DNA from: Evansella halocellulosilytica
Lineage (GTDB): Bacteria; Bacillota; Bacilli; Bacillales; Salisediminibacteriaceae
DNA length: 64,000 nucleotides
Direction of reading: 5' to 3'
NCBI RefSeq assembly: GCF_002335745.1
Contig: NZ_NIST01000001.1
Location: forward strand, 1,832,039-1,896,038
In this document: in pieces, positions 50,477 through 59,423 of the stretch
Numbering within the stretch: position 1 is the stretch's first letter
How the letters are laid out: each line of letters begins with the position of its first letter
The notes under the pieces: generated by a model
Told to the model about the DNA's origin: nothing
The model's database searches: none
The model's input: only the letters and a program-made list of their open reading frames with translations
Made by a program: the position numbers and the translations under genes

Positions 50477-50918
50477 CGTTTCTATCCCCTCTCCTAGGTC
50501 TTATGATCTAAACTAATCATATTATCGAACTTGGAATGGATCAAGGGATTTTTGATACTTGAACCGTTTATTCTTTTGAAGGACATACAATCCGCTATTT
50601 TCAAAAAATACGGTTATTTTTACACGAGTGAGGACAGGAGATCCTTTATTGCCTCAAAATCAGATGGAAGTGGCTGAATAATTGGCTCATAACGGAACGT
50701 GTCCTCTTGTCATACAAAATAACGCTTTTTACTAGCAATAACGAATCCAGTGTCCGTGAATCTTCGGATTGCCCCTAGATTGGTCTGGATTTATCCCAGA
50801 TTAAACGGAGTTGGACAGGATTGAACCAGATTTGAACCAGCACCATCTTTTCAACATGGAGACTGAATGAGACATCAATCGCTTAGACAAAATAAGCATA
50901 AAGAAAAGAGGGATTAAG
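50477..50918. other. Non-coding gap of 442 bases
   Basis: I see no credible gene. The only notable pattern is a loose repetition of GGATT/CCAGATT words around 50785-50845 (TCTGGATTTATCCCAGATT and GATTGAACCAGATTTGAACC), which may be a decayed repeat. Confidence 0.5.
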
Positions 50919-51761
50919 ATGGAAGCGAACATGGCATATGGCAGTGATTACAAATATATACCTGCCACAACGTTAAAAAGCGGAGCAATCACTCGAGTAC
51001 TCCCAGATGTTTTTTGTTATACCATTCAAGTGGCAAATATGATTTTTATTGGGCATCCGGAAAAAAGTGAGTTCGTATTAGTCGATGCGGGAATGCCGCG
51101 ATCAGCGCATAAAATCATAAAAACAGCAGAAAAAATATACGGGAAAGGAAGCCGCCCGAAAGCGATTATTTTAACGCACGGTCACTTTGATCATGTCGGG
51201 GCGATCATTGAGCTTATTAACCAATGGAATGTTCCGGTTTATGCTCATGCTTATGAACTTCCATATTTAACAGGTGAGTTCGACTATCCAGAACCTGACC
51301 CTTCAGTCGAGGGAGGTCTTATTGCCAAAGTCTCATCTTTTTTTCCGAAAAAGGCGATTCAAATTGGTGAACATGTAGAAGAGCTTCCTTCTGACGGAAG
51401 TGTTCCATTCGTAGACGATTTCCGTTGGATACATACACCGGGACATACTCCAGGACACGTTTCATTTTTTAGAGATTTAGACCGTATGTTAATCGCTGGC
51501 GATGCATTTATCACTGTTAAACAAGATTCATTATGTAAAACATTTGCCCAGACGGTTGAAATACATGGACCGCCTCGTTATTTTACGACTGACTGGAATG
51601 CTGCACATGAATCAGTCAAAACATTAAATGATCTACATCCGGCATTTGCTATTACAGGGCATGGCAGACCTGTTTTCGGTAATAATTTAACGACCGGCTT
51701 AAACAAATTAGCTGCCGATTTTGAGAGGGTCGCAGTGCCTGACAAGGGAAAGTATGTTTAA
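50919..51761 (+). CDS. Metallo-beta-lactamase-fold hydrolase
   Basis: A 280-residue MBL-fold protein. The zinc signature THGHFDHVGAI (HxHxDH) lies near residues 86-96, followed by IHTPGHTPGHVSF (third His), IAGDAFI (bridging Asp) and ITGHGRPVFG (last His). Proteins with this architecture include glyoxalase II-like and lactonase-like hydrolases, and the substrate is unknown. AAGAGGGATTAAG precedes the ATG. It is a single gene ending before a terminator that serves the opposite strand. Confidence 0.85.
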   Translation: MEANMAYGSDYKYIPATTLKSGAITRVLPDVFCYTIQVANMIFIGHPEKSEFVLVDAGMPRSAHKIIKTAEKIYGKGSRPKAIILTHGHFDHVGAIIELINQWNVPVYAHAYELPYLTGEFDYPEPDPSVEGGLIAKVSSFFPKKAIQIGEHVEELPSDGSVPFVDDFRWIHTPGHTPGHVSFFRDLDRMLIAGDAFITVKQDSLCKTFAQTVEIHGPPRYFTTDWNAAHESVKTLNDLHPAFAITGHGRPVFGNNLTTGLNKLAADFERVAVPDKGKYV

Positions 51762-51875
51762 ATAGATTTTACACCCCGATGAATGGCACACTGGCACACA
51801 ACCATTTCTACTAATTTTTTCGCAACGGTAGCATGTTGAATTATCCGAGGATGTCAATTATTAAGAGGAATGAAA

Positions 51876-51904
51876 AAGGCTGACAATGGATATTCTTCAG
51901 CCTT
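51876..51904 (-). terminator. Terminator of the tricarboxylate operon
   Basis: AAGGCTGA and TCAGCCTT flank a 13-base loop. Read leftwards the stem is followed by TTTTTCATTCC, so it ends the reverse-strand operon, whose last gene stops at 51930. Confidence 0.8.
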
Positions 51905-51929
51905 AATCATTTAGATAGAGGGACTTTCT

Positions 51930-53012
51930 TTAACTGCTTATTCTTTCTTTAATAACTTCTAACAGGCATTCTGTAAATTCCGTTGTAGTTAAATTGCCGC
52001 CAAGGTCCTTTGTTCTGTATCCGGTAGCAAATGTATTTTCTACTCCTTCTTCTATAAGAGAAGCTGCGTATAAAGCATGGTTATCACTGTTTCGTATTCC
52101 AAGCCATTCGAGCATCATTTTTGCAGATAAGATTTCAGATATGGGATTTGCTATATTTTTTCCTGCTATGTCAGGCGCTGATCCATGTGTTGCTTGAGCC
52201 AAAAGAAAAGAGTCACCAACATTGAGGCCAGGAGCTAAGCCGAGACCACCGATTAAACCGGCAGCTTGATCTGATAATATATCGCCGAACATATTGGTCG
52301 TTACAATCACGTCAAAATCCTCAGGCCTTTGAACAAGATGCATAGCAAATGCATCTACATGATAATCATCTGTCTTTACGCCTTTGTAGGATTTTCCTAT
52401 GCGATGGCAACTGTCATAAAATAAACCACATCCTTGGCGCAGTACATTTTTTTTATGAACAATCGTCAGCTTTCGTTTCCTTGCCATAGCTAACTCATAT
52501 CCTACTTTCGCTACTCTTTCAGAACCATTTCTAGTGACAAGCCGAAGAGACAGCACTGTATCGGGGTCTGTCATAAATTCACCAGTGTTATAAAATAAAT
52601 TCCGGTCAGCATACATGCCTTCAGTGTTTTCTCTAACAATAACTAAATCAACATTTTCATGGCAGGAGGGGATGCACGGGAATGTTTTAGCGGGTCTTAC
52701 ATTAGCATATAAATCAAACTGTTTTCTTAACTTTCCGCTTGCATTTACCATATTAGGGTTATCCGTCTCATAAGCATGAGTGGTTAATGGACCTAATACT
52801 CCTGCATCACATTTCTTTAATCTAGTGACAGTTTCATCTGGCAGTGTTGAACCGTGCTCATTAAAAGACGTAAGACCTATCGGTAATTTTTGATAAGTAA
52901 TGGATAAACCTTCAGAGAGGTCTTCTACATACTGTAAGACTTTTATTGTCTCTCTAACAATTTCCTTGCCAATTCCGTCGCCTTCCATTATTGCAATATT
53001 ATAATGAGCCAT
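51930..53012 (-). CDS. Isocitrate/isopropylmalate-family beta-decarboxylating dehydrogenase
   Basis: A 360-residue NAD-type hydroxyacid dehydrogenase. Family motifs are IAIMEGDGIGKEIV at the start, VRENTEGMYAD (substrate phosphate/carboxylate loop), NMFGDILSDQAAGLIGGLGL with the metal Asp residues, and HGSAPDIAGKNIANP for NAD. The family includes isocitrate, isopropylmalate, homoisocitrate and tartrate dehydrogenases, and the sequence alone does not decide. Next to tricarballylate-type genes, oxidation of isocitrate or a relative is likely. ATG 53012 is chosen because GGAGGT lies about five bases upstream. Confidence 0.82.
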   Translation of the reverse strand: MAHYNIAIMEGDGIGKEIVRETIKVLQYVEDLSEGLSITYQKLPIGLTSFNEHGSTLPDETVTRLKKCDAGVLGPLTTHAYETDNPNMVNASGKLRKQFDLYANVRPAKTFPCIPSCHENVDLVIVRENTEGMYADRNLFYNTGEFMTDPDTVLSLRLVTRNGSERVAKVGYELAMARKRKLTIVHKKNVLRQGCGLFYDSCHRIGKSYKGVKTDDYHVDAFAMHLVQRPEDFDVIVTTNMFGDILSDQAAGLIGGLGLAPGLNVGDSFLLAQATHGSAPDIAGKNIANPISEILSAKMMLEWLGIRNSDNHALYAASLIEEGVENTFATGYRTKDLGGNLTTTEFTECLLEVIKERISS

Positions 53013-53046
53013 AGGAACCTCCAAATTGTATATGACTTAAACTTTC

Positions 53047-54552
53047 TCAGAAGTAAGTAACATTCCTTGTATAAAAGGCAGCGGATTCTCCAGCAATTTT
53101 TCCAAATACTGCTCCCGACATTAAGCCGGAGCCTCCAGGGTAATTATGATAGAAGAGTCCCCCAACCATTTCTCCTGCTGCAAATAGTCCTCGTATCGGT
53201 GAGCCTTGTTCATTCAGTACTTCACTAAATTCATTTACATGAAGAGCACCAAAAGTAAATGTGATTCCGCAAGTAACTGGGTAAGCATAGAATGGTCCCT
53301 GTTCAAATCGGAGTGCCCAATTAGTCTTAGGTGGAGTTACTCCAATTGTGGATTTACCGTCTTTGATGCTAGGGTTGTACTCTCCTTCATTTACTCCATC
53401 ATTATAATCTTTTATCGTTTTTAAAAATTCTTCTTTGTTTATTTCTATTTTCTCTGCTAGTTCTTCTAATGTATCAGCTTTTATACACGTAGCTTCTTCC
53501 AAATCATACTCTTTTCTCAGAAGAGGGCGTACTTGGGAATCAAAGAGTTGATAAGCTAGTTGATCAGGCTGATTTAAGGTTTCTTTTCCATATTTAGCGT
53601 AAGTGTAATTTCTGAAGTCTGCTCCTTCATCTACAAAACGTTTACCATTTTTGTTCACAATTAGTCCAAGTGGGTAAGAAGATTTTTTATAGATATCTCC
53701 AGGTTTATTGAAATCACCAACTTTGGGAGCATGATAGTCTGTAGTATGTGCATGGCAGCCTTCCCACTGACCGCGAGGCTGGGCACCGACTGCGAAAGCC
53801 ATTTGAATCCCATCACCTGTATTGTATTCTGTACCTCGAACGACTGCATATTCCCATTGGTTTCCAAGGTGCTTCATACGTTTTTCTTTATTAGCTTCAA
53901 ATCCTCCGCAAGCTAAAATGACTGAATTGGCTGTAATGGTGTATTCTGTCTTGCCTTTTTCTTTCACAGTCAGGCCAGTAATTTTTCCCCCTGTCTCATT
54001 ATGGAGTTTTGCAGCATATGCTTCATAAAGTATATCAATACCTAAAGATTCAGCTTTATCTATCAATTTTTCGATTAAGCCAATCCCTTTACGATTGGTT
54101 TTAACCGGGAGACCACCCCAAAATTGTTTCTTTCCATCATTATTAAAAAATTGATTTTCATTCAGTTCAAACTCTACGCCATTCTTATTCATCCATTTAA
54201 TTGTTTCCAATGAGTTTGAAACGAGACGGCTAGCTAGTTTTGGATCACTTTTTCCTTTTGTGACTTCCATCAAGTCGTTATAAAAATCTTTATCATCGTA
54301 TACAGGAATATCGATTTTTTCACCTTCTTCGCCTTGAAGCTCAGGAATGAATTCAGAAAGGGCTTCTTTATTTTTATATGCAAAGCGAATAGCCCCATCA
54401 GTAAAAAATGAGTTGCCGCCTCTTTTGTGTTTCGGTCCTTTTTCTAAAACGAGTACATTGGCCCCGTTCTCTCTCGCTGAGATAGCTGCACATAAAGCCG
54501 CATTTCCAGCTCCAACTACAACAACATCATATATATTTTCGTCTTTTTTCAT
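53047..54552 (-). CDS. FAD-dependent tricarballylate-dehydrogenase-like flavoprotein (TcuA-like)
   Basis: A 501-residue flavoprotein of the fumarate reductase/succinate dehydrogenase family. The dinucleotide fold is YDVVVVGAGNAALCAAISAR, followed by VLEKGPKHKRGGNSFFTDGAIR, which resembles TcuA, and the C-terminal FAAGEMVGGLFYHNYPGGSG. TcuA oxidises tricarballylate to cis-aconitate. There is no TcuB-type electron-transfer partner here, so reoxidation must use another route, or the substrate differs. It lies between the PrpF-like gene and the dehydrogenase on the same strand. Confidence 0.8.
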   Translation of the reverse strand: MKKDENIYDVVVVGAGNAALCAAISARENGANVLVLEKGPKHKRGGNSFFTDGAIRFAYKNKEALSEFIPELQGEEGEKIDIPVYDDKDFYNDLMEVTKGKSDPKLASRLVSNSLETIKWMNKNGVEFELNENQFFNNDGKKQFWGGLPVKTNRKGIGLIEKLIDKAESLGIDILYEAYAAKLHNETGGKITGLTVKEKGKTEYTITANSVILACGGFEANKEKRMKHLGNQWEYAVVRGTEYNTGDGIQMAFAVGAQPRGQWEGCHAHTTDYHAPKVGDFNKPGDIYKKSSYPLGLIVNKNGKRFVDEGADFRNYTYAKYGKETLNQPDQLAYQLFDSQVRPLLRKEYDLEEATCIKADTLEELAEKIEINKEEFLKTIKDYNDGVNEGEYNPSIKDGKSTIGVTPPKTNWALRFEQGPFYAYPVTCGITFTFGALHVNEFSEVLNEQGSPIRGLFAAGEMVGGLFYHNYPGGSGLMSGAVFGKIAGESAAFYTRNVTYF

Positions 54553-54608
54553 ATGGCCATACCTCCGTTTGTTGAATATTCAAATTATTTAAGTTGAAAA
54601 TGAATCTA

Positions 54609-55808
54609 TTATGTTGTTTTCGTCTTTTCAGTTTTGTAAGTATCGGATGTTTTTTTCCATAATATTTTGGAAGGAATGTAGGCATATCCATCCATTAGCC
54701 TACGAGATGTTCTTGCTACTGCTGATCTCGTAACATGGTACTGGTCACCTTTATAACCCAGCTTTATACTAAAATCCATCGTACCTGATGGATGACCAAT
54801 TGTAATATCTCCATTACTAGAAAACTTACTAACTTCATTTACAACAGTTCCTTCGATTAAAGATGCAGTGGAAGTACAAATGCCTCCGGTAACAGCAAAT
54901 GCTTTATGCATCTTACCCATAGCCAATGCTCTTGCTGTAAAGTGAATACTTTCTTCTGCTACGTTATTTCCGTTAATCCCTTGATAAGACTGGGGAGGGG
55001 AGACGAAGATAATTTTAGGAACGGATTGAGAAATTAATTTTGCTTCTTCTTTTGTCTTTACAAATCCCAGCATGCATGCACCTATTGCCCGTATTTCCTC
55101 AAGTAATTCTAACCGTTCAGGAGATGTTTCGATTTGTTCAGGTGTTTCTGTACCAGTGAGACCAATGTCGGAAGCTCTTATGAACACTGATGGTGTTGAA
55201 GCATCCACGATACTAATTTCTATCTTTTTTCCATTTTCCAAAGTGACAATATCTTTAGGTTTACCAGTCGGAAGCGTTTTTCCCGTTTTAGAACCACCAG
55301 AATTTACAAAATTAAGCATGATTTTTGCACCAGGTCCCGGAACCCCTGGTATATAACAGTCACCTGTTGTTTCGGCTTTCCCGTTTCGTACTGGAACTTC
55401 TGATTCAATGATTTTTTGAGTATTTGAATTATAAATTCTAACGACTGTTACAGGCTCTACTGCAGGAACAATTCCTTCGTCAATGGCAAAAGGCCCGACC
55501 CCTGAAGAGATATTTCCGCAATTACTTCGGTAATCAATGTGCTTTTTGTCAATTGAAACTTGACCGAACGTATAATCAACATCAGCATCTTCACGTAAAG
55601 AAGGTTTAATAATTGCCACTTTACTTGTTAAAGGATCTGCTCCGCCTAAACCGTCGATCTGACGAACATCCGGGCTTCCAAATAATGAGAGAATCACTTC
55701 TTCCCGGTGCTTTTCATCTAATGGGAGCTCATTCTCCATAAGATAGACACCTTTACTCGTACCGCCTCTAATAATTGCCGCTTTAATCTTTCCGAAGTCC
55801 TGTACCAT
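54609..55808 (-). CDS. PrpF-family isomerase (aconitate/methylaconitate isomerase-like)
   Basis: A 399-residue protein of the PrpF family. It starts KIKAAIIRGGTSKGVYLMEN and contains SNCGNISSGVGPFAIDEG, where the Cys of the diaminopimelate-epimerase-like fold lies, and GGICTSTASLIEGTVVNEV. PrpF proteins isomerise 2-methylaconitate and can interconvert trans- and cis-aconitate, which fits a neighbouring enzyme that yields cis-aconitate. Start 55808 is preferred because AAAGGAAG lies seven bases upstream, while the ATG two codons earlier lies only one base away. It is the first gene of its operon. Confidence 0.85.
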   Translation of the reverse strand: MVQDFGKIKAAIIRGGTSKGVYLMENELPLDEKHREEVILSLFGSPDVRQIDGLGGADPLTSKVAIIKPSLREDADVDYTFGQVSIDKKHIDYRSNCGNISSGVGPFAIDEGIVPAVEPVTVVRIYNSNTQKIIESEVPVRNGKAETTGDCYIPGVPGPGAKIMLNFVNSGGSKTGKTLPTGKPKDIVTLENGKKIEISIVDASTPSVFIRASDIGLTGTETPEQIETSPERLELLEEIRAIGACMLGFVKTKEEAKLISQSVPKIIFVSPPQSYQGINGNNVAEESIHFTARALAMGKMHKAFAVTGGICTSTASLIEGTVVNEVSKFSSNGDITIGHPSGTMDFSIKLGYKGDQYHVTRSAVARTSRRLMDGYAYIPSKILWKKTSDTYKTEKTKTT

Positions 55809-55872
55809 ATGCATACTTCCTTTCTCAAGTTTCTTCTATGTTTATAATGATAAGAGAACTTGAGGAATAACT

Positions 55873-55919
55873 AAAATATTAATATTTTATTGTTTATGAT
55901 AAAAATAGTTTATGATAGA
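55873..55919 (-). promoter_or_regulatory. Candidate regulatory region of the prpF-like operon
   Basis: AAAATATTAATATTTT (55873-55888) is a perfect 16-base palindrome. TATGATAAAAATAG (55895) and TTTATGATAGA (55909-55919) follow. The last 11-mer recurs exactly at 62174 before tctC, so both may be sites of the LysR regulator encoded at 58039. Confidence 0.45.
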
Positions 55920-55956
55920 TCGTGGAAGGAAGGGCTTAATCTGGCGAATATGTTAT

Positions 55957-56895
55957 TTATAAAATATCTGTTTTACTAAAAAATTTATCTATATTGTAAA
56001 GAGCAGCTTCCGCAAACCGCTGAAGCACTTCAGCTGTTATATAGCCAATGTGAGGAGTGAGTATAATATTATCGCATCCCTTATAAGGGTTATGAACAAG
56101 TGGCTCTTCTGAAAATACATCAATTCCAGCACCTGCTAACTTTCTACTGCGGATTAATTGGGCCAAAGCTTTTTCGTCTACAAAAGCAGCTCTTGATGTA
56201 TTAATAAAAATTGCATGATTTTTTAATAGTTGAAGCCTTTCCTTACTTAAAAACCCTTTCCATTCAGGGGAGTATCTCATATGAAGACTTAAAACATCAG
56301 AGGTTTTAAGGACCTCTTCCAATGTACCTACGTCCATATTATCGTTAAGGACTTCCGTTTCTGACCCAGTCGGGCGCCATACTTTAATGTTCATTCCAAG
56401 AGCCGTACCTACCTGTGCCACTCTTTTTCCGATTGTGCCGTATCCTAATATACCTAACTGCTTTCCGTTTAGCTCCATGCCAGGAGTTTGCACCCATCTA
56501 TCGTCCTCAATCAATTTTTGATGAAGAGGGAACTGGCGGGCAGCACCGATCATTAAGCCAATCGTCAGCTCCACTACTGAAGAGGCAGAGCCACCAGGTG
56601 TAGTAGTAACCTCAATATCATGATCTTTTAAAGCATCTAAATCAAGGTGTGCAGTTCCTTTACCAGTTTGGGAGATTAATTTTACATCCCGAAGCATAGA
56701 GATGAGTTTGCGGTCGAGCGTGGTTCTTTCACGAACTAAAACAATAGCATCGGTTCCTTCCGCTAATTGAATCATTTCTTGCTCCTCAATAGGTCTTGTG
56801 ACAGAAATGATCTCGTATCCTTTCTTTTTCAAGTGATAAGCAGCAGATGTTGACTGATAGACATCTTCAAAATCACCTAATACAAGTATTTTCAT
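55957..56895 (-). CDS. D-isomer-specific 2-hydroxyacid dehydrogenase
   Basis: A 312-residue NAD-dependent dehydrogenase. The Rossmann motif GILGYGTIGKRVAQ lies near residues 147-160. The catalytic Arg is in INTSRAAFVDEKAL, the Glu in FSEEPLV, and the His in LTPHIGYIT. The family reduces 2-keto acids or oxidises D-2-hydroxy acids, including phosphoglycerate and glyoxylate. In this cluster it may handle a hydroxy-tricarboxylate or a side product, which is inference. It is transcribed with the AbrB pair upstream. Confidence 0.85.
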   Translation of the reverse strand: MKILVLGDFEDVYQSTSAAYHLKKKGYEIISVTRPIEEQEMIQLAEGTDAIVLVRERTTLDRKLISMLRDVKLISQTGKGTAHLDLDALKDHDIEVTTTPGGSASSVVELTIGLMIGAARQFPLHQKLIEDDRWVQTPGMELNGKQLGILGYGTIGKRVAQVGTALGMNIKVWRPTGSETEVLNDNMDVGTLEEVLKTSDVLSLHMRYSPEWKGFLSKERLQLLKNHAIFINTSRAAFVDEKALAQLIRSRKLAGAGIDVFSEEPLVHNPYKGCDNIILTPHIGYITAEVLQRFAEAALYNIDKFFSKTDIL

Positions 56896-56915
56896 TTAAA
56901 ATCCTCCTGTCGTAA

Positions 56916-57401
56916 TTAAATAAACAATAAAATTGATAATGGAACAATCACTAAAATTAACGCCAATCTGAATAGGTGAGTAGATATAATCGTGTTCATT
57001 GGCAGGTTAAGCCCATCTGTTATAACGACAATTTCACTAATTCCTGCAGGTGCAGCACTACATGCAGCAGTTAGTAAATCCCATTTTAAAAAACGATTAA
57101 GAAACAAAACGACTAAGCTAGTGACCAAAATGTGAGAGAATATTAATAAAAGTGCAGGCTTCCAGAGGCTAGAGAGAGTATGAAGAAGATCACTAGAAAA
57201 ATTTAAACCTATTAATCCTCCTATTAAAGACTGGATGTTTTTTTTGATTTTTGAGCTAATTGGGGTGATTCTTCTCCAAAAGCTTTGCAGTACAACAACC
57301 GCTCCTGCTGCTCCGAGCATAACCCCTAAAGGGATGCCTGAGAACCATCCAATAGTACCTCCTGTTAAAGCTGCAAATATTAAAACAATCCTTTCCTTCA
57401 T
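56916..57401 (-). CDS. AbrB-type membrane protein, second half
   Basis: A 161-residue membrane protein, one repeat unit of the AbrB (ammonia monooxygenase-like) transporter family, which normally has two such units in about 350 residues. It starts with IVLIFAALTGGTIGWFSGIPLGVMLGAAGA and has the helix pair with LTAACSAAPAGISEIVVITDGLN, the A-A-P-A-G motif of the family. It overlaps the next upstream half gene by four bases. Together they probably form one two-chain permease for a carboxylate, which is inference. Confidence 0.75.
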   Translation of the reverse strand: MKERIVLIFAALTGGTIGWFSGIPLGVMLGAAGAVVVLQSFWRRITPISSKIKKNIQSLIGGLIGLNFSSDLLHTLSSLWKPALLLIFSHILVTSLVVLFLNRFLKWDLLTAACSAAPAGISEIVVITDGLNLPMNTIISTHLFRLALILVIVPLSILLFI

Positions 57402-57922
57402 GAACTCACCCCCTTTGTCTTGGCTTTGGCAGTCCTTATTTTTTGAATATAATTTACAAACAAAGATAAGAGAAATACGACTACTACGACTCGGACAATA
57501 TGCAGAGAAACGACTAATAATGGATCAAGGTTCAATTCATTTGATAATGTAGCCATTTCAGCGATTGATCCAGGTGCTGCTGCGATAATGGCTGTTTTTA
57601 TAGAAAGAGGATACAGACTGCTAAGTAACCAGCCTAATCCAAAAATAATACAAAGAACCCCGGCACTTATAATCAGAAGTCCATAAACTATCTTTTTAAA
57701 TTCCTGCATATTAAATTGTGAGAAAGAAAGGCCAACAATTATTCCTAGTAAAACCTGAGCAATAAAAATGATCAATTCATTAGCTGTAAATAGACTCAGT
57801 CCATAAACTTTCCACAATCCAACCGCAGCCATTGCCCCAAGAAATGCTCCCATAGGAATTTTTAGACGTATTCCAGTCCAGCCTCCTATGAAAGAAAGGA
57901 CTATAAATAATATGTAATCCAT
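57398..57922 (-). CDS. AbrB-type membrane protein, first half
   Basis: A 174-residue membrane protein equivalent to the other AbrB repeat: FIVLSFIGGWTGIRLKIPMGAFLGAMAAVG at the start and TAIIAAAPGSIAEMATLSNELN, the matching A-A-P-G motif, later. Its stop overlaps the start of the second half (56916-57401), so translation is coupled. It is divergent from the LysR gene at 58039 and is likely under its control. The usual single long gene is split here into two stable-looking reading frames. Confidence 0.75.
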   Translation of the reverse strand: MDYILFIVLSFIGGWTGIRLKIPMGAFLGAMAAVGLWKVYGLSLFTANELIIFIAQVLLGIIVGLSFSQFNMQEFKKIVYGLLIISAGVLCIIFGLGWLLSSLYPLSIKTAIIAAAPGSIAEMATLSNELNLDPLLVVSLHIVRVVVVVFLLSLFVNYIQKIRTAKAKTKGVSS

Positions 57923-58038
57923 GACGCCTGCTCCCTTCTAAGAAGTATTCTTCTCTTCACTTTTACAGAGAATTATTCCATAATTGAATTAATCTTAATT
58001 TTTCGAAGAATAGACTGTTTACAGGCAGGTGGAGATCC

Positions 58039-58905
58039 TTGGATCAAAAAGACTGGTTAATTCTTAAAACATTAAATGAGGAAAAAAACATTACGAGAGC
58101 TTCCGAAAAATTGTTCATTTCCCAGCCTGCACTTACATATCGTATAAAACAATTAGAGAAGGATATGGGCATAACCATCCTCTGGCGTAACAAACGTGGT
58201 GTGAAATTCAGTGCAGAAGGGGATTATTTAGTCAACTATTCCTTACGTATGCTGAAAGAATTACAAAAGATGAAAGACCGTGTAGTCAATATGAATAACT
58301 CTACTGAGGGAACAATCAGACTAGGTGTGTCGAGTAACTTTGCCCGTTTTGCACTCCCGGATATTTTAAGAGATTTCACAAGTAAATATAAAAACATTCA
58401 ATTTGTCTTATATACAGGGTTAAGCCCGGAAATAGTAAAAATGCTCGATGATGAAGATGTCTATGTTGGTATCATACGTGGGGACAACAAATGGAACGAG
58501 CAGCAAATAAAACTTAATAAAGAAACAATCTGTATTATTTCAAAGGTCCCGATAAAGATGGAAGAACTTCCTTCCTTACCGAGAATCTCTTACAGAACAG
58601 ACTCGGAGCTACACGGCATAATTGAGAGATGGTGGCAGAAGAATTACACTGTCCCCCCAAATATAACGATGCACCTTGATAATATCGAAACGAGCCGCAA
58701 ATTGGTTTTAAATGGTCTTGGTTATGCGATAATCCCTAGTATTGGTTTAAATGAAGTTGAAGAAGACTTATATATTTATCCAATAAAAGACCAAGAGGGA
58801 AAGACAATTTTACGGAATACGAGCCTTATTTATAAAGATAACTCTCTTAATTTTCCTGTTGTAAATACATTTATCGATTTTTTAAAGGAGTATTATAAAG
58901 CTTAA
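58039..58905 (+). CDS. LysR-family transcriptional regulator
   Basis: A 288-residue LysR regulator. The N-terminal winged helix reads WLILKTLNEEKNITRASEKL then FISQPALTYRIKQLEKDMG, and the effector domain begins GTIRLGVSSNFARFALPDIL. It resembles CitR/TctR-type activators of carboxylate genes, and it lies between the AbrB operon (divergent) and the TctCAB operon (convergent). TTG 58039 is taken as start because GGTGGAG lies upstream. Likely targets are the island's promoters near 55900, 57950 and 62150. Confidence 0.86.
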   Translation: MDQKDWLILKTLNEEKNITRASEKLFISQPALTYRIKQLEKDMGITILWRNKRGVKFSAEGDYLVNYSLRMLKELQKMKDRVVNMNNSTEGTIRLGVSSNFARFALPDILRDFTSKYKNIQFVLYTGLSPEIVKMLDDEDVYVGIIRGDNKWNEQQIKLNKETICIISKVPIKMEELPSLPRISYRTDSELHGIIERWWQKNYTVPPNITMHLDNIETSRKLVLNGLGYAIIPSIGLNEVEEDLYIYPIKDQEGKTILRNTSLIYKDNSLNFPVVNTFIDFLKEYYKA

Positions 58906-58917
58906 TAGATTAGTACA

Positions 58918-58968
58918 GACCAGATCATCATCTGTCTATCTATGTTGATGACCTGGTCTTGTTTTGTT
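58918..58968 (+). terminator. Terminator of the LysR gene
   Basis: GACCAG-A-TCATCA and TGATGA-C-CTGGTC form a stem with one mismatch, followed by TTGTTTTGTT. It separates the convergent LysR and tctB genes. Confidence 0.75.
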
Positions 58969-58973
58969 GATAA

Positions 58974-59423
58974 TTACCAGTTCATAAAATTATGTGGCCA
59001 GTGTAGATTCATATAATGGTCACCAAACAAATATAAACAAAGAAATGTGATGAGTACTGCTGCTAACACCTTCCACCACTTCAATTTCGTGACGAAGTAA
59101 AGAAAAGCACCTAGAAAAACAATAGATCCTACTTTAAACCCTACTAAATAAATGAGAATTAAGAGAAACAAGATCCATAAAATGTATGTTAAAGCTTCTG
59201 TTAGGTTGGGGTGAAAAGGATCAGAGTCAGCTTTCTTTCTTACTGTTCTGAATATACCAACGGCTAATTCTAAGACGACAAAGAAAATAGCAATAAGAGA
59301 AATATACAAAGGGAAAAATCGGGCTCTGTCGCTGAAGGACGTCGCTTCCATTGCAAACCAGAGAAACAGCAAAGTAAGCAGGGCAGTGAAGGCTATGTGT
59401 ACTTTTGATTTACTGATATACAT
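58974..59423 (-). CDS. tctB: Tripartite tricarboxylate transporter small subunit TctB
   Basis: A 149-residue membrane protein with four hydrophobic segments: VHIAFTALLTLLFLWFAM, FPLYISLIAIFFVVLELAVGIF, ILWILFLLILIYLV and VLAAVLITFLCLYLFG. Size, helices and position after tctA fit TctB, the small membrane subunit of the tripartite tricarboxylate transporter. Its start overlaps the tctA stop by one base. TctB is poorly conserved, so the call rests partly on context. Confidence 0.82.
   Translation of the reverse strand: MYISKSKVHIAFTALLTLLFLWFAMEATSFSDRARFFPLYISLIAIFFVVLELAVGIFRTVRKKADSDPFHPNLTEALTYILWILFLLILIYLVGFKVGSIVFLGAFLYFVTKLKWWKVLAAVLITFLCLYLFGDHYMNLHWPHNFMNW

Noticed and set aside
53206-54592. 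Open frames on the + strand across the TcuA-like gene
   Set aside because: They have no ribosome sites or recognisable domains and lie antisense to a clearly conserved flavoprotein.
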